Shown here in pieces: positions 49,567 to 57,927 of a stretch of DNA of 64,000 bases (within the stretch, counting starts at the first letter, position 1; the number at the start of each line of letters is the position of its first letter). Both the position numbers and the translations under genes were made by a program. A model generated the notes under the pieces. The model was given only the letters and a program-made list of their open reading frames with translations. It made no database searches and was not told the DNA's origin. The DNA is from Rhabdothermincola sediminis (GTDB lineage Bacteria > Actinomycetota > Acidimicrobiia > Acidimicrobiales > Acidimicrobilacustridaceae): contig NZ_JACFSZ010000003.1 in assembly GCF_014805525.1 (NCBI RefSeq), positions 124,001-188,000 on the forward strand. The letters are read 5' to 3'.

Positions 49567-50712
49567 TCAGGCCGAAGCCGAAGCCGACGCCGCGGCCCGG
49601 TCCTGGGAGACCGCGTCGAACTCGAGGTACTCCTCGCCGGTGTCGGCCCAGTCCTCGAACTGGATCACGCCGATCTCCTCGAACCGGCGGCGCAGCCAGG
49701 CGTCACCGGCATCGAGCAGCCCGAGCTTCTTGCAGTTCGGCACGATCTTCGAGAACAGCATCTGCTGGAAGATCATCTGATCCTGGGGGACGTCGAGAAG
49801 CAGCCGCACCATCTTGCGGGTGTCGATGCCCATCCGCTCCCACACCTCCTGCTGGAGGAACCGGTCACGCATCCGCACCGCGGCCTCGAACGCGAACTCC
49901 TGACGCTCGCGGAGCTCCTTGGCGTCCAGCTCGGCGTAGTACTCCTTGAGCGAGAGCACCCCGAAGGCCACGTGGCGGGCCTCGTCGCTCATCACGTACC
50001 GCAGCAACTGCTTGAGCAGCGGCTCGGTGGTGAGCTGGTACATGAAGCCGAACGCGGCCAGCGCCAGGCCCTCGACCATGATCTGCATGCCCAAGTAGGT
50101 CATGTCCCAGCGGCTGTCCTCGATGATGTCGTCGAGCACTAGCCGCAGGTGGGCGTTGATCGGGTAGAAGCCCGTGAGCTTCTCTTGTAGGTACTTGGCG
50201 AACACCTCCACGTGGCGGGCCTCGTCCATCACCTGGGTCGAGGCGTAGTACTTGGCGTCGATCCAGGGCACGGTCTCGACGATCTTGGCAGTGCAGATCA
50301 GCGCGCCCTGCTCGCCGTGCATGAACTGGCTCAAGCGCCAGTTCATCGACTCGACCCCGAGCTGGGTCCACTCCTTCTCACCGAAGTTGCGGAAGGGCGA
50401 CTCCGGGTGGTTCTGGAGATACTCGAACGGGCCGGCCGTGTTCGAGCCCTGGATGACGCTCACGACCTTCTCGGGGTCGACGTCGGTGTCCCAGGGCAGG
50501 TCGGTCTCGCCGTTCCACTGCGCGGTCTTGGCCTTCTCGTAGAGCTTGTTGAGCGCGGGCCGCGCCCCCTTCTCGTAGTCCCAGGTGAAGATGGCGTCCG
50601 CGTTGTCCTTGACCTGGTGGACGAGCTCGTCGACATCGGAGTTCGCGATGGCGAGGATCGCCTCCAAATCGTTGACGTCGGCTCGGCCGAGGATCTGCTG
50701 GTCGTCTGCCAT
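49567..50712 (-). CDS. ferritin-like diiron protein, RNR R2-like / N-oxygenase-like
   Basis: A 381-residue helical protein with two ExxH diiron half-sites: FMHGEQGALICTA with VMDEARHVEVFAKYL, and MVEGLALAAFGFMY with VMSDEARHVAFGVL. These are four Glu and two His in the ferritin-like order. It belongs to the large group of R2-like or AurF-like oxygenases and oxidases of actinobacteria; the substrate is unknown and it is not a class I ribonucleotide reductase by sequence. AGGAGC before ATG 50712 indicates a leadered message. A TetR regulator lies immediately upstream on the same strand and may control it. Confidence 0.82.
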   Translation of the reverse strand: MADDQQILGRADVNDLEAILAIANSDVDELVHQVKDNADAIFTWDYEKGARPALNKLYEKAKTAQWNGETDLPWDTDVDPEKVVSVIQGSNTAGPFEYLQNHPESPFRNFGEKEWTQLGVESMNWRLSQFMHGEQGALICTAKIVETVPWIDAKYYASTQVMDEARHVEVFAKYLQEKLTGFYPINAHLRLVLDDIIEDSRWDMTYLGMQIMVEGLALAAFGFMYQLTTEPLLKQLLRYVMSDEARHVAFGVLSLKEYYAELDAKELRERQEFAFEAAVRMRDRFLQQEVWERMGIDTRKMVRLLLDVPQDQMIFQQMLFSKIVPNCKKLGLLDAGDAWLRRRFEEIGVIQFEDWADTGEEYLEFDAVSQDRAAASASASA

Positions 50713-50746
50713 GGCGATAGCTCCTGTGGGTCGGGAGTGCTAGCTC

Positions 50747-51472
50747 CTAGTCGTTGGGGTCTTCCGTGGGGTCGTTGGGGTCTTCCGTGGGGTCGTTGGG
50801 GTCTTCCGTGGGGTCGTTGGGACCTCGAGTGGGGCGATCGGGGGGCATGACCGAAGCCACCACCCGACCGACGAGGTCCTCCCAGGCCCGGGGATCGGGG
50901 GAGGCCACGCCCAGGGCTTCGAAGAGGAGGAACCCGAGGCCGACGGCGTGAGCCAGGTGCACGATGGAACGGGTGTCGACCTCGGGGTCGACGACGCCGT
51001 CGACCTTCGACGCGTCCACCAGACCGGCCAGCCGGGCCGCTCGCTCGGCGAGGTGGCTGCGCAGTAACCTCGCCACCTCCTCGTCGCGCCGGGCGGCAAC
51101 GAACGCCTCCAGCAGGAGCGCGTGGCCCGGCTGGGGCCGGCGAGTGACGAGATGGGACCCGACCGTGCGCAGCAGGTCGGTGGCCCGCCCGTCGAAGGCG
51201 TGATCGGCGAAGAGCTGGTCGAACTCGTCCTCGGTGCAGGACCGGATGGCGGCCGCGAGCAGCTCGGCCTTCCCCGAGAAGCGGCTGTAGATGGCCCCGG
51301 TCGTGAGGCCGGCCCGGCGCGCGATCTCCGCCACTCCCGCCCCGTCGTAGCCCTTCTCCCCGAACACCTGCGCCGCGGCCGCGACCAACCGCTCGGTGGT
51401 GGTGTCGACGGCGCTCGAGTCGACGGTCAGCGGGGTGGCAGCAGGCGTGACAGGAGAGGTGGCAGTGCCCAC
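50747..51472 (-). CDS. TetR family regulator with C-terminal heptapeptide repeats
   Basis: A 241-residue TetR protein. The DNA-binding domain is about 26-75 (RLVAAAAQVFGEKGYDGAGV, RAGLTTGAIYSRFSGKAELL). The ligand domain follows to about 215, with TRSIVHLAHAVGLGFLLFEAL. The tail is PNDPTED repeated three times plus a final PND, encoded by 21-base DNA repeats. GTG 51472 is predicted leaderless, and the promoter carries an AT-rich palindrome, so autoregulation is likely. The diiron protein 34 bases downstream is the obvious target. The ligand is unknown. Confidence 0.9.
   Translation of the reverse strand: MGTATSPVTPAATPLTVDSSAVDTTTERLVAAAAQVFGEKGYDGAGVAEIARRAGLTTGAIYSRFSGKAELLAAAIRSCTEDEFDQLFADHAFDGRATDLLRTVGSHLVTRRPQPGHALLLEAFVAARRDEEVARLLRSHLAERAARLAGLVDASKVDGVVDPEVDTRSIVHLAHAVGLGFLLFEALGVASPDPRAWEDLVGRVVASVMPPDRPTRGPNDPTEDPNDPTEDPNDPTEDPND
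50751..50813. repeat. 21-bp tandem repeat inside the TetR 3' end
   Basis: The unit TCGTTGGGGTCTTCCGTGGGG starts at 50751, 50772 and 50793, with a partial fourth copy from 50814. On the minus strand it encodes PNDPTED in frame, so gain or loss of a unit keeps the reading frame. Confidence 0.92.
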
Positions 51473-51478
51473 GACTCC

Positions 51479-51495
51479 ATAATAACGATCATTAT
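51479..51495 (-). promoter_or_regulatory. TetR promoter and candidate autoregulatory operator
   Basis: TATTAT (51484-51479, minus strand) lies 6 bases before GTG 51472. The palindrome ATAACGATCATTAT at 51482-51495 (six of seven pairs match, centred on GATC) overlaps it. It is strikingly AT-rich for this genome, as expected of a TetR operator. Confidence 0.55.
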
Positions 51496-51558
51496 CAGCT
51501 CATCAAGCCTGCCCGGACGCTGCCCGTCGAGGCGTCGAGCCAGGGACCGCGCCCCCCG

Positions 51559-52464
51559 TCACCCGGCCGGCCTCCCACCGATCTCACGGTTGTGCCGGCC
51601 CTCCAGCACTGCGTCCACCTCCGCGCCTAGCAGCACGCACGACACCGAGATGAGCAGCCACAGCATGAACACGATCACCCCGCCGAGCGCGCCGTAGGTC
51701 TGGTTGTAGGTCCCGAAGGTCGAGACGTACAGGGAGAAGCCGGCGCTGGCCGCCACCCACACCACCACTGCGACAACCGCACCCCAGCTCACCCACTGCC
51801 ACCTCCGGCGGCGGTCGGATCCCACGCGATAGATGACGGCGAGTGCGATCAGCATCAGGGCCGCCAGCACGGGCCAACGCAACGCCGAGGCCACCACCCG
51901 GCCGACGGGGCCGGCCACGTCACCGGCCCAACCCGGCAGCCCGGTGAGGATGAGCATCACCACCACGACGAAGCCGATGCCGGCCACCGTCATGGCGAGC
52001 GCGATCGAGCGACGACGCACGAAGCCCCTTCCCTCCCGCTCGCCGGACACGGTGGCCACCGCGACCAGCGGATGGTTCACGGCAGCGGAGGCTCCCCACA
52101 ACGAGGCTGCGAGACCGACCACCAACCCCACGCCCAGGCGTCCGGAGCCCGTCGATGCCAGTTCGCTCAACTGGGTGCTGAGCAACCGCCGGGCCTCATC
52201 GGGGATCGGGACCTTCAACTCCTCGATCTGCGCCGCGACATCGTCGGGCTCGCTGACGATGCCGTAGGCCGCGACGAGCGCGGTGAGGGCCGGCACAACC
52301 GACAAGAGCGCGTAGAACGCCACCCCCGCCGAGATGATGGTGAGGCCGTCCTCGCGCACCCCCACCCGGACCCGTCGGGCCACGTTCCACCACCCACTGG
52401 CCGGCCGCGAGCCGGCCCGGTCGCGCTGCCGCCGGTCGCCGCGCTGGAGAAGATCGCCGTGCAC
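51559..52464 (-). CDS. YihY/BrkB family integral membrane protein
   Basis: A 301-residue protein with six hydrophobic helices in the YihY pattern. EDGLTIISAGVAFYALLSVVPALTAL is the signature first helix, given as residues 38-63. LGVGLVVGLAASLWGASAAV and FGTYNQTYGALGGVIVFMLWLLI are the third and final motifs. It was once annotated as ribonuclease BN, which is wrong for the family; the function is unknown, with export roles proposed. GTG 52464 has TAGGGA 7 bases upstream, an off-consensus -10. It lies between TetR and adenosine kinase on the same strand. Confidence 0.9.
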   Translation of the reverse strand: MHGDLLQRGDRRQRDRAGSRPASGWWNVARRVRVGVREDGLTIISAGVAFYALLSVVPALTALVAAYGIVSEPDDVAAQIEELKVPIPDEARRLLSTQLSELASTGSGRLGVGLVVGLAASLWGASAAVNHPLVAVATVSGEREGRGFVRRRSIALAMTVAGIGFVVVVMLILTGLPGWAGDVAGPVGRVVASALRWPVLAALMLIALAVIYRVGSDRRRRWQWVSWGAVVAVVVWVAASAGFSLYVSTFGTYNQTYGALGGVIVFMLWLLISVSCVLLGAEVDAVLEGRHNREIGGRPAG

Positions 52465-52509
52465 GGCTGGTTCCCTACCCGGGACCCGACCGGCTCGACC
52501 ACGGTGGGG

Positions 52510-53511
52510 TCAGGCGCGGAGCAGGTCCTCCGCCAGGGCGGCCAGCGATCGTTCGGGGCGGGCTCCGAGATGGCTGATCACCTCACCGGCGGCGAGGGAC
52601 CCCAGCCGCGCGGACGCTTCGACGTCGAGCCCGTGCGTGTAGCCGTAGAGGAAGCCCGCGGCATACAGATCGCCCGCCCCGGTGGTGTCGATCACCTTCC
52701 CCACCGACCAGGCGTCGACATGGACCCGCTCGCCCGCCGCGGTGATCACCACTGACCCCTTCTCGCTCCGGGTGAGGCAGGCGAGCTCGCAGTGCCCGGC
52801 GACCCGTTCCGCCGCCTCCTCCCACCGCCGGACCTCGTACAGCGAGAGCAGCTCGGCCTCGTTGGCGAACAGGATGTCGACCCGGTGCTCGGCCAGGTGG
52901 AGAAACTCGGCCCGATGGCGGTCGACGCAGAAGGCATCCGAGAGGGTGAAGGCCACCTTCGCTCCTGCGGCTCGTGCCGCGTCCATGCTCTTCAGCAGCG
53001 CGTCCTTGGCATCCGGCTCGTCCCAGAGGTAGCCCTCGCAGTAGAGGACCCGGCCGCGGGCCACCAGCGTCTCATCCACGTCGCGAGGGCTGATCGCGCT
53101 GGACACGCCCAGGTAGGTGTTCAGGGTGCGCTGCGCGTCCGGGGTGACGAGCACCAAGCAACGCGCGGTGCCCCGAGGATCGCTGTCAGGCGCGAGCGGC
53201 TCGAAAGAAACCCCGGCGGCCCTGATGTCGTGAGTGAACACCTGCCCGAGCACGTCGTCGGCCACCCGCCCGATGAACGCGACGGTGCCGCCGAGCGAGG
53301 CGATGCCCGCCGCGGTGTTGGCGGCGGAGCCACCGGAGGACTCCACGGCAGGTCCCATGGCCTCGTAGAGGCGCTGGGCGGTGGCGTCGTCGATGAGCCG
53401 CATCGAGCCCTTCACCATCCCGTGTGCCTCCAGGAAGCCGTCGTCGGCGTGGGCGATGACATCGACGATGGCGTTGCCGATGGCCACGACATCGAAGCGC
53501 TCCTGGGTCAT
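52510..53511 (-). CDS. adenosine kinase-like PfkB family sugar kinase
   Basis: A 333-residue ribokinase-fold kinase. RFDVVAIGNAIVDVIAHADD opens it. GGSAANTAAGIASLGG is the substrate loop typical of adenosine-kinase-like bacterial members. VIDTTGAGDLYAAGFLYG is the PfkB signature with the catalytic Asp in the DTTGAGD anion hole. RSEKGSVVI precedes it. It likely phosphorylates adenosine or a related nucleoside. ATG 53511 is chosen over a longer frame because TAGGGT lies eight bases upstream and the extension has no family match. Divergent from the aminopeptidase gene. Confidence 0.9.
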   Translation of the reverse strand: MTQERFDVVAIGNAIVDVIAHADDGFLEAHGMVKGSMRLIDDATAQRLYEAMGPAVESSGGSAANTAAGIASLGGTVAFIGRVADDVLGQVFTHDIRAAGVSFEPLAPDSDPRGTARCLVLVTPDAQRTLNTYLGVSSAISPRDVDETLVARGRVLYCEGYLWDEPDAKDALLKSMDAARAAGAKVAFTLSDAFCVDRHRAEFLHLAEHRVDILFANEAELLSLYEVRRWEEAAERVAGHCELACLTRSEKGSVVITAAGERVHVDAWSVGKVIDTTGAGDLYAAGFLYGYTHGLDVEASARLGSLAAGEVISHLGARPERSLAALAEDLLRA

Positions 53512-53519
53512 GGCCCCGG

Positions 53520-53536
53520 ACCCTACCCGGTACGCT
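53520..53536. promoter_or_regulatory. divergent promoters: adenosine kinase (-) and M1 aminopeptidase (+)
   Basis: TAGGGT at 53525-53520 (minus) is 8 bases before ATG 53511. TACGCT at 53531-53536 (plus) would start a leader of about 80 bases for the aminopeptidase, which has its own Shine-Dalgarno. Confidence 0.45.
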
Positions 53537-53623
53537 CTCGGCGAACTGCGGTCCCCTACCGGATGCGACGACCCGAGCTGCGTGTCCGACCGAGCCGCCC
53601 TCCTCAAGCCACCGGAGCCTTTC

Positions 53624-56221
53624 GTGCCGAACGAGACCACCGAGACACCCGCGAACCCCCATCGCCTCCCCCGCACGGTCATCCCCGTCCGCTACGACCT
53701 CACTCTGCGGCCGGATCTCGATGAGGCCACGTTCACCGGCAACTGCACCACGACGGTGGAAGTCCTCACAGCCACGAACACCATCGTGCTCAACGCCGTC
53801 GACCTCGAGATCGACGAGGTCCACCTCGAGGGACTCGACGGCACTCGGCTGCACCCTGAGCTGGTCGCCCTCGACAGCGAGACCGAGCGACTGACCATCG
53901 AACTCGACGCCATCGCCGAGCCCGGTACCTGGCACCTGCAGCTGCACTTCCGTGGGGTGCTCAACGACAAGCTGAAGGGCTTCTACCGCAGCACCTTCAC
54001 CGACGGCGACGGCAACGAGCAGGTCATCGCCACCACCCAGTTCGAAGCCACCGACGCCCGCCGGGCGTTCCCCTGCTGGGACGAGCCGGACCTGAAGGCC
54101 GTCTTCGCGGTCACGCTGGTCGTCGATCCGGGCCTTGCCGCGCTGTCCAACTCGGCGGAGATCGAGCGCACCGAGACCGACGACGGCAAGGTGGCGGTGC
54201 GGTTCGCCGACACCATGAAGATGTCGACCTATCTGGTCGCGTTCATCGTCGGCCCCCTCGAGGTCACCGCCCCGATGGACGTGGACGGCACGCCGCTGCG
54301 GGTCGCCTACCCGAAAGGCAAGGGGCACCTCACCGGCTACGCGCTCGAGGTGGGAGCGTTTTGCCTTCGCTACTTCGCGGACTACTACGGCATCGCCTAC
54401 CCGGGCGACAAGCTCGATCTGGTCGCGATCCCGGACTTCGCGTTCGGGGCCATGGAGAACCTCGGCTGCGTGACGTTCCGAGAGGTGCTGCTGCTCGTCG
54501 ACCCCGAGCGGGTGACCCAACCGGAGCTGGCCCGGGTGACCGAGGTGATCGCCCACGAGCTGGCCCACATGTGGTTCGGCGATCTGGTCACCATGCGCTG
54601 GTGGAACGGGATCTGGCTGAACGAGGCCTTCGCCACCTTCATGGAAATGCTCGCCACCGACGCCTTCCGCCCCGAGTGGGAGCAGTGGACCAGCTTCGGG
54701 CTGGCGCGATCAGCGGCGCTCGACGTCGACGCCCTGAGGAGCACCCGACCGGTCGAGTACCCGGTCGTCTCACCCGAGGACGCCGAGGGGATGTTCGACG
54801 TCCTCACCTACGAGAAGGGCGCGGCGGTGGTGCGGATGCTCGAGCAGTACCTCGGCGCCGAGGTGTTCCGAGACGGGATCCGCCGGTACCTCGCTCGCCA
54901 CCAGTTCACCAACACCGAGACCACCGACCTGTGGGACGCCATCGAGGAGGCGAGTGGCGAGCCGGTGCGGCGGATCATGGACTCGTGGATCTTCCAGGGT
55001 GGGTTTCCGGTCGTGGAGGTCGACCTGGTGGACGACGGCGGCACGATCCGGCTCACCCAGGAGCGCTTCGGCTACGCCGGTGATCTCGGCGGCGACGACG
55101 AGCTGGAGGCCCTCCGGGGCACCAGGTGGGCCATCCCCGTGATCCTCACCATCTCGATCAACGAGGTGCTCACCGTGGAGCGGGTCCTGCTGGAGGGAGA
55201 CAGCGTCGACGTCCCGGTGGTCGAGGAGATCGACTTCGTGCTGGTGAACACCGAGGGCACCGGCTTCTACCGGGTCCGCTACGCCCCCGACCTGCTGGCC
55301 GCGCTGGCCACCAGGGCCGCCACCGCGCTCTCACCCATCGAGCGCTACGGGCTGGTGGATGATGCCTGGGCGGCGGTGCTCGCCGACCAGATGACCGCTG
55401 CCCAGTTCCTCGATCTGGTGGGCTCGTTCGCCGCGGAGACCGACCTGTCGGTGTGGCAGCGGATCATCGGCGCGCTCGGCGCGCTCGATCGCCTGATCGA
55501 CGGCGAGCCCCGAGAAGTCCTGCGCGAGCGGGTCCGCGCGCTGCTGCACCCCGCACTCGATCGGCTCGGGCCGGCACCGGCAGCGGATGAGACCGACCGG
55601 GATCGACAGCTTCGCGGCGTGCTGTTCGAAGCACTCGGCACCATCGGCAACGACCACAACGTCGGCGATCGAGCCCGAGCGCTGCTCGCCGAGTCGCACC
55701 GCGGCACCGACGTCGATGCCAGCCTGGTCGCGGCCTCGATCAACGTGATCGCGGCCACGGGGAGCGCAGCCGAGTTCGAGGACTTCGTCGCCCGCTTCGC
55801 GGCGGCCCCGACGCCCCAGGAGGAGCTGCGCTACCTCTCGGCGCTCGCGGACTTCGACGATCCCGAGCTCATGCAACGGGTGCTGGCGATGAGCATCACC
55901 GATCAGGTCCGCACCCAGAACGCTCCCTACCTGCTCCGGCGGGCCCTGTCGAACCGCAACCAGGGCAGCCTGGCGTGGTTCTTCATCCAGGACAAGTGGG
56001 AGACGATCAACGAACGGTTCCCGAGCAACAGCATCGTGCGGATGCTCGAGGGCATCCGCACGATGCTGGCGCCCGAGGTGGCTTCGACGGTGTTCGCGTT
56101 CTTCGAGACCCACGAGGTGCCGCAGGGCGACAAGATCCTGGCGCAGCACCTCGAGCGGCTGGAGGTCAACGTCGCGCTCCGCGCACGCGAGGCCGAACGG
56201 TTCGCTCGCTCGCTGACCTGA
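53624..56221 (+). CDS. M1 family aminopeptidase (PepN/ERAP-like)
   Basis: An 865-residue zinc aminopeptidase. The N-terminal beta domain starts PRTVIPVRYDLTLRPDLDEA. GAMENLG (about 275-281) is the exopeptidase motif. VIAHELAHMWFGDLVTMRWW has the zinc HExxH at about 311, with the third ligand Glu in NEAFATFME. The ERAP1-type C-terminal helical domain ends the protein (ALSNRNQGSLAWFFIQDKWE). No signal peptide, so it trims peptides in the cytosol. GTG 53624 has GGAG 7 bases upstream; GTG 53582 would add 14 poorly conserved residues. Confidence 0.94.
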   Translation: MPNETTETPANPHRLPRTVIPVRYDLTLRPDLDEATFTGNCTTTVEVLTATNTIVLNAVDLEIDEVHLEGLDGTRLHPELVALDSETERLTIELDAIAEPGTWHLQLHFRGVLNDKLKGFYRSTFTDGDGNEQVIATTQFEATDARRAFPCWDEPDLKAVFAVTLVVDPGLAALSNSAEIERTETDDGKVAVRFADTMKMSTYLVAFIVGPLEVTAPMDVDGTPLRVAYPKGKGHLTGYALEVGAFCLRYFADYYGIAYPGDKLDLVAIPDFAFGAMENLGCVTFREVLLLVDPERVTQPELARVTEVIAHELAHMWFGDLVTMRWWNGIWLNEAFATFMEMLATDAFRPEWEQWTSFGLARSAALDVDALRSTRPVEYPVVSPEDAEGMFDVLTYEKGAAVVRMLEQYLGAEVFRDGIRRYLARHQFTNTETTDLWDAIEEASGEPVRRIMDSWIFQGGFPVVEVDLVDDGGTIRLTQERFGYAGDLGGDDELEALRGTRWAIPVILTISINEVLTVERVLLEGDSVDVPVVEEIDFVLVNTEGTGFYRVRYAPDLLAALATRAATALSPIERYGLVDDAWAAVLADQMTAAQFLDLVGSFAAETDLSVWQRIIGALGALDRLIDGEPREVLRERVRALLHPALDRLGPAPAADETDRDRQLRGVLFEALGTIGNDHNVGDRARALLAESHRGTDVDASLVAASINVIAATGSAAEFEDFVARFAAAPTPQEELRYLSALADFDDPELMQRVLAMSITDQVRTQNAPYLLRRALSNRNQGSLAWFFIQDKWETINERFPSNSIVRMLEGIRTMLAPEVASTVFAFFETHEVPQGDKILAQHLERLEVNVALRAREAERFARSLT

Positions 56222-56234
56222 GCCGGAGCGACCC

Positions 56235-57212
56235 GTGCTCCTCGCCTCCGCCTCGAACGTGCCGGGCGCCGACATCGTCGTCGCGCCGTGGGAGTGGGCG
56301 CTGTTCGTGGGCTTCGTGGCCCTGCTGGTCCTGGCCGACCTGTTCCTCTTCCACCGGGAGGCCCACGAGATCTCGCTGAAGGAGGCGGCGGTCTCGACCG
56401 CCGCCTGGGTGGTGATCGGGCTCGGCTTCGGGCTGTTCTGCTGGTGGTGGCTGGGCGGAAGCGCCGCCACCCAGTACTTCACCGGCTACGTGATCGAGAA
56501 GAGCCTCTCGGTCGACAACGTCTTCGTGTGGGCGGTGATCCTCGGGTACTTCGCCGTGCCACGAGCCAACCAGCACCGGGTGCTGTTCTGGGGCATCTTC
56601 GGTGCGCTCGTCCTGCGGGCGATCTTCATCTTCACCGGGGTCGCGCTCCTCCAGCGCTTCGAGGTCCTGCTGCTGGTGTTCGGCGCGTTCCTGGTCTTCA
56701 CCGGTTGGCGGGTCGGCACCCACGACGAGACCGAGATCCATCCCGAGCGCAACCCTGCGCTCAAGCTGGTACGCCGGGTCATGCCCGTCACGGCCGAGTT
56801 CCACGGAACGCGCTTCACCGTCGTGCAGGCGGGCAAGCGCTACGCCACCCCGATGTTCGTGGTCCTGGTGCTGATCGAGGCGACCGACGTCGTGTTCGCG
56901 GTGGACTCGATCCCGGCGATCCTGGCCATCAGCCGTTCGCAGTTCATCGTGTTCAGCTCGAACGCGTTCGCCATCCTCGGGCTGCGCTCGCTGTACTTCG
57001 TGCTCGCGGGAGCCCAGGACAAGCTCGTTCACCTGAACAAGGGGCTCGGGGTCATCCTGGCGTACGTCGGTGTGAAGATGCTGCTGTCGTGGTGGGGGGT
57101 GCACATCGCCACCCCCATCTCGCTGGCCTTCATCGCCGTGGTGCTCGGGGTGACCGTGCTCGCCTCGCTGCGGGCAGCGGCGAGAGCCAGCCATGAAGCC
57201 GTCGACGGATGA
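56235..57212 (+). CDS. TerC family integral membrane protein
   Basis: A 325-residue protein with about nine helices. EKSLSVDNVFVWAVILGYF and EATDVVFAVDSIPAILAISRS are the two acidic TerC motifs, inside membrane helices and likely metal-binding. MPVTAEFHGTRFTVVQAGKRYATPM is the central loop of the Alx-like subgroup, given as residues about 178-202. Alx/TerC proteins export manganese or support metal handling of secreted proteins. GTG 56235 has GGAG 7 bases upstream. It follows the peptidase by 13 bases and leads into uspA, so these three probably form one operon. Confidence 0.92.
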   Translation: MLLASASNVPGADIVVAPWEWALFVGFVALLVLADLFLFHREAHEISLKEAAVSTAAWVVIGLGFGLFCWWWLGGSAATQYFTGYVIEKSLSVDNVFVWAVILGYFAVPRANQHRVLFWGIFGALVLRAIFIFTGVALLQRFEVLLLVFGAFLVFTGWRVGTHDETEIHPERNPALKLVRRVMPVTAEFHGTRFTVVQAGKRYATPMFVVLVLIEATDVVFAVDSIPAILAISRSQFIVFSSNAFAILGLRSLYFVLAGAQDKLVHLNKGLGVILAYVGVKMLLSWWGVHIATPISLAFIAVVLGVTVLASLRAAARASHEAVDG

Positions 57213-57219
57213 GGAGCCG

Positions 57220-57657
57220 ATGAGCATCGAACGGATCGTCGTGGGCCACGACGGCTCGCCCGGAGCGCGCCACGCCATCGAATGGGCGGCCGGCCTGGCG
57301 CGCCAGCTCGGGGCTGAGGTGGTCGTGGTCCGGGGCTACGACCCCCTCGACGAGCTCGGCCGGGCCGAGCCGCCCATCGACTTCGCAGCTCTCGAGGACG
57401 CGGCTCGCCGCACGCTGGCCGCCGACTGGTGCCGGCCCCTGGCCGACGCCGGCGTCCCCCACCGCTCGGTGCTGATCGAGGACGATGCCGTCTCGGCGAT
57501 CGCTCACGCCGTCGAGGGCGAGCGGGCGGACCTGGTCGTGGTGGGCAGCCACGGACGCACCGGTTGGCGGGAGCGCATCCTCGGGAGCGTGGCCACCAAG
57601 CTCCCTCATGAAGTGCCCTGTCCCGTGGTGATCGTGCCGGCGCACCGGGCGTCCTGA
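57220..57657 (+). CDS. universal stress protein, UspA family
   Basis: A 145-residue ATP-binding UspA domain. ERIVVGHDGSPGARHAIEWA is the first strand and helix with the ATP-contacting Asp. VVVGSHGRTGWRERILGSVATKL has the G-x2-G-x9-G(S/T) nucleotide motif. VPCPVVIVPA ends the fold. The length is standard. ATG 57220 has GAGGAG immediately upstream, overlapping the terC stop; the longer frame from 57193 is less likely. Usp proteins accumulate under stress, though no regulator site is visible here. Confidence 0.9.
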   Translation: MSIERIVVGHDGSPGARHAIEWAAGLARQLGAEVVVVRGYDPLDELGRAEPPIDFAALEDAARRTLAADWCRPLADAGVPHRSVLIEDDAVSAIAHAVEGERADLVVVGSHGRTGWRERILGSVATKLPHEVPCPVVIVPAHRAS

Positions 57658-57680
57658 ACCACCGGTACCGTGCAGCGGCC

Positions 57681-57686
57681 TACGCT
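57681..57686 (+). promoter_or_regulatory. -10 element of the deacetylase remnant
   Basis: TACGCT on the plus strand ends 9 bases before ATG 57696. The promoter looks intact although the gene is broken. Confidence 0.4.
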
Positions 57687-57695
57687 CCCCTGCGC

Positions 57696-57927
57696 ATGGC
57701 CACGGTCGTCCGCCGGTCGCCCGAGCTGCCAGGAGATCGGTTCACCGCGGACGAGCCGGTGATCGCCCTCACCTTCGACGACGGACCCGGCTCCTTCACC
57801 GCCCCGATAGCGGAGGAACTCCGGCGACTCGACGCTCCGGCAAGTTTCTTCGTCGTCGGCGAGCTGGCTGCCACCAGCTGGCTGCCACCCACCCCGACAC
57901 CGTCGCCACCCTCGCCGCGCTACCGGC
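57696..57927 (+). pseudogene. polysaccharide deacetylase, 5' fragment with frameshift
   Basis: The start is a NodB-type deacetylase: VIALTFDDGPGSFTAPIAEE carries the TFDDGP metal/catalytic motif, then APASFFVVGELAA. Two exact copies of AGCTGGCTGCCACC (57862-57875 and 57876-57889) then shift the frame. Removing one 14-base copy restores GELAATHPDTVATLAALPA, the normal continuation. After about 57927 similarity ends and antisense sulfotransferase sequence begins, so more than half of the gene, including the downstream His motif, is gone. The unrepaired frame stops at 57935, giving a useless 79-residue product. Confidence 0.75.
57862..57889 (+). repeat. 14-bp tandem duplication causing a frameshift
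   Basis: AGCTGGCTGCCACC occurs twice head to tail at 57862-57875 and 57876-57889. Fourteen is not a multiple of three, so the duplication breaks the deacetylase frame. Confidence 0.9.
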
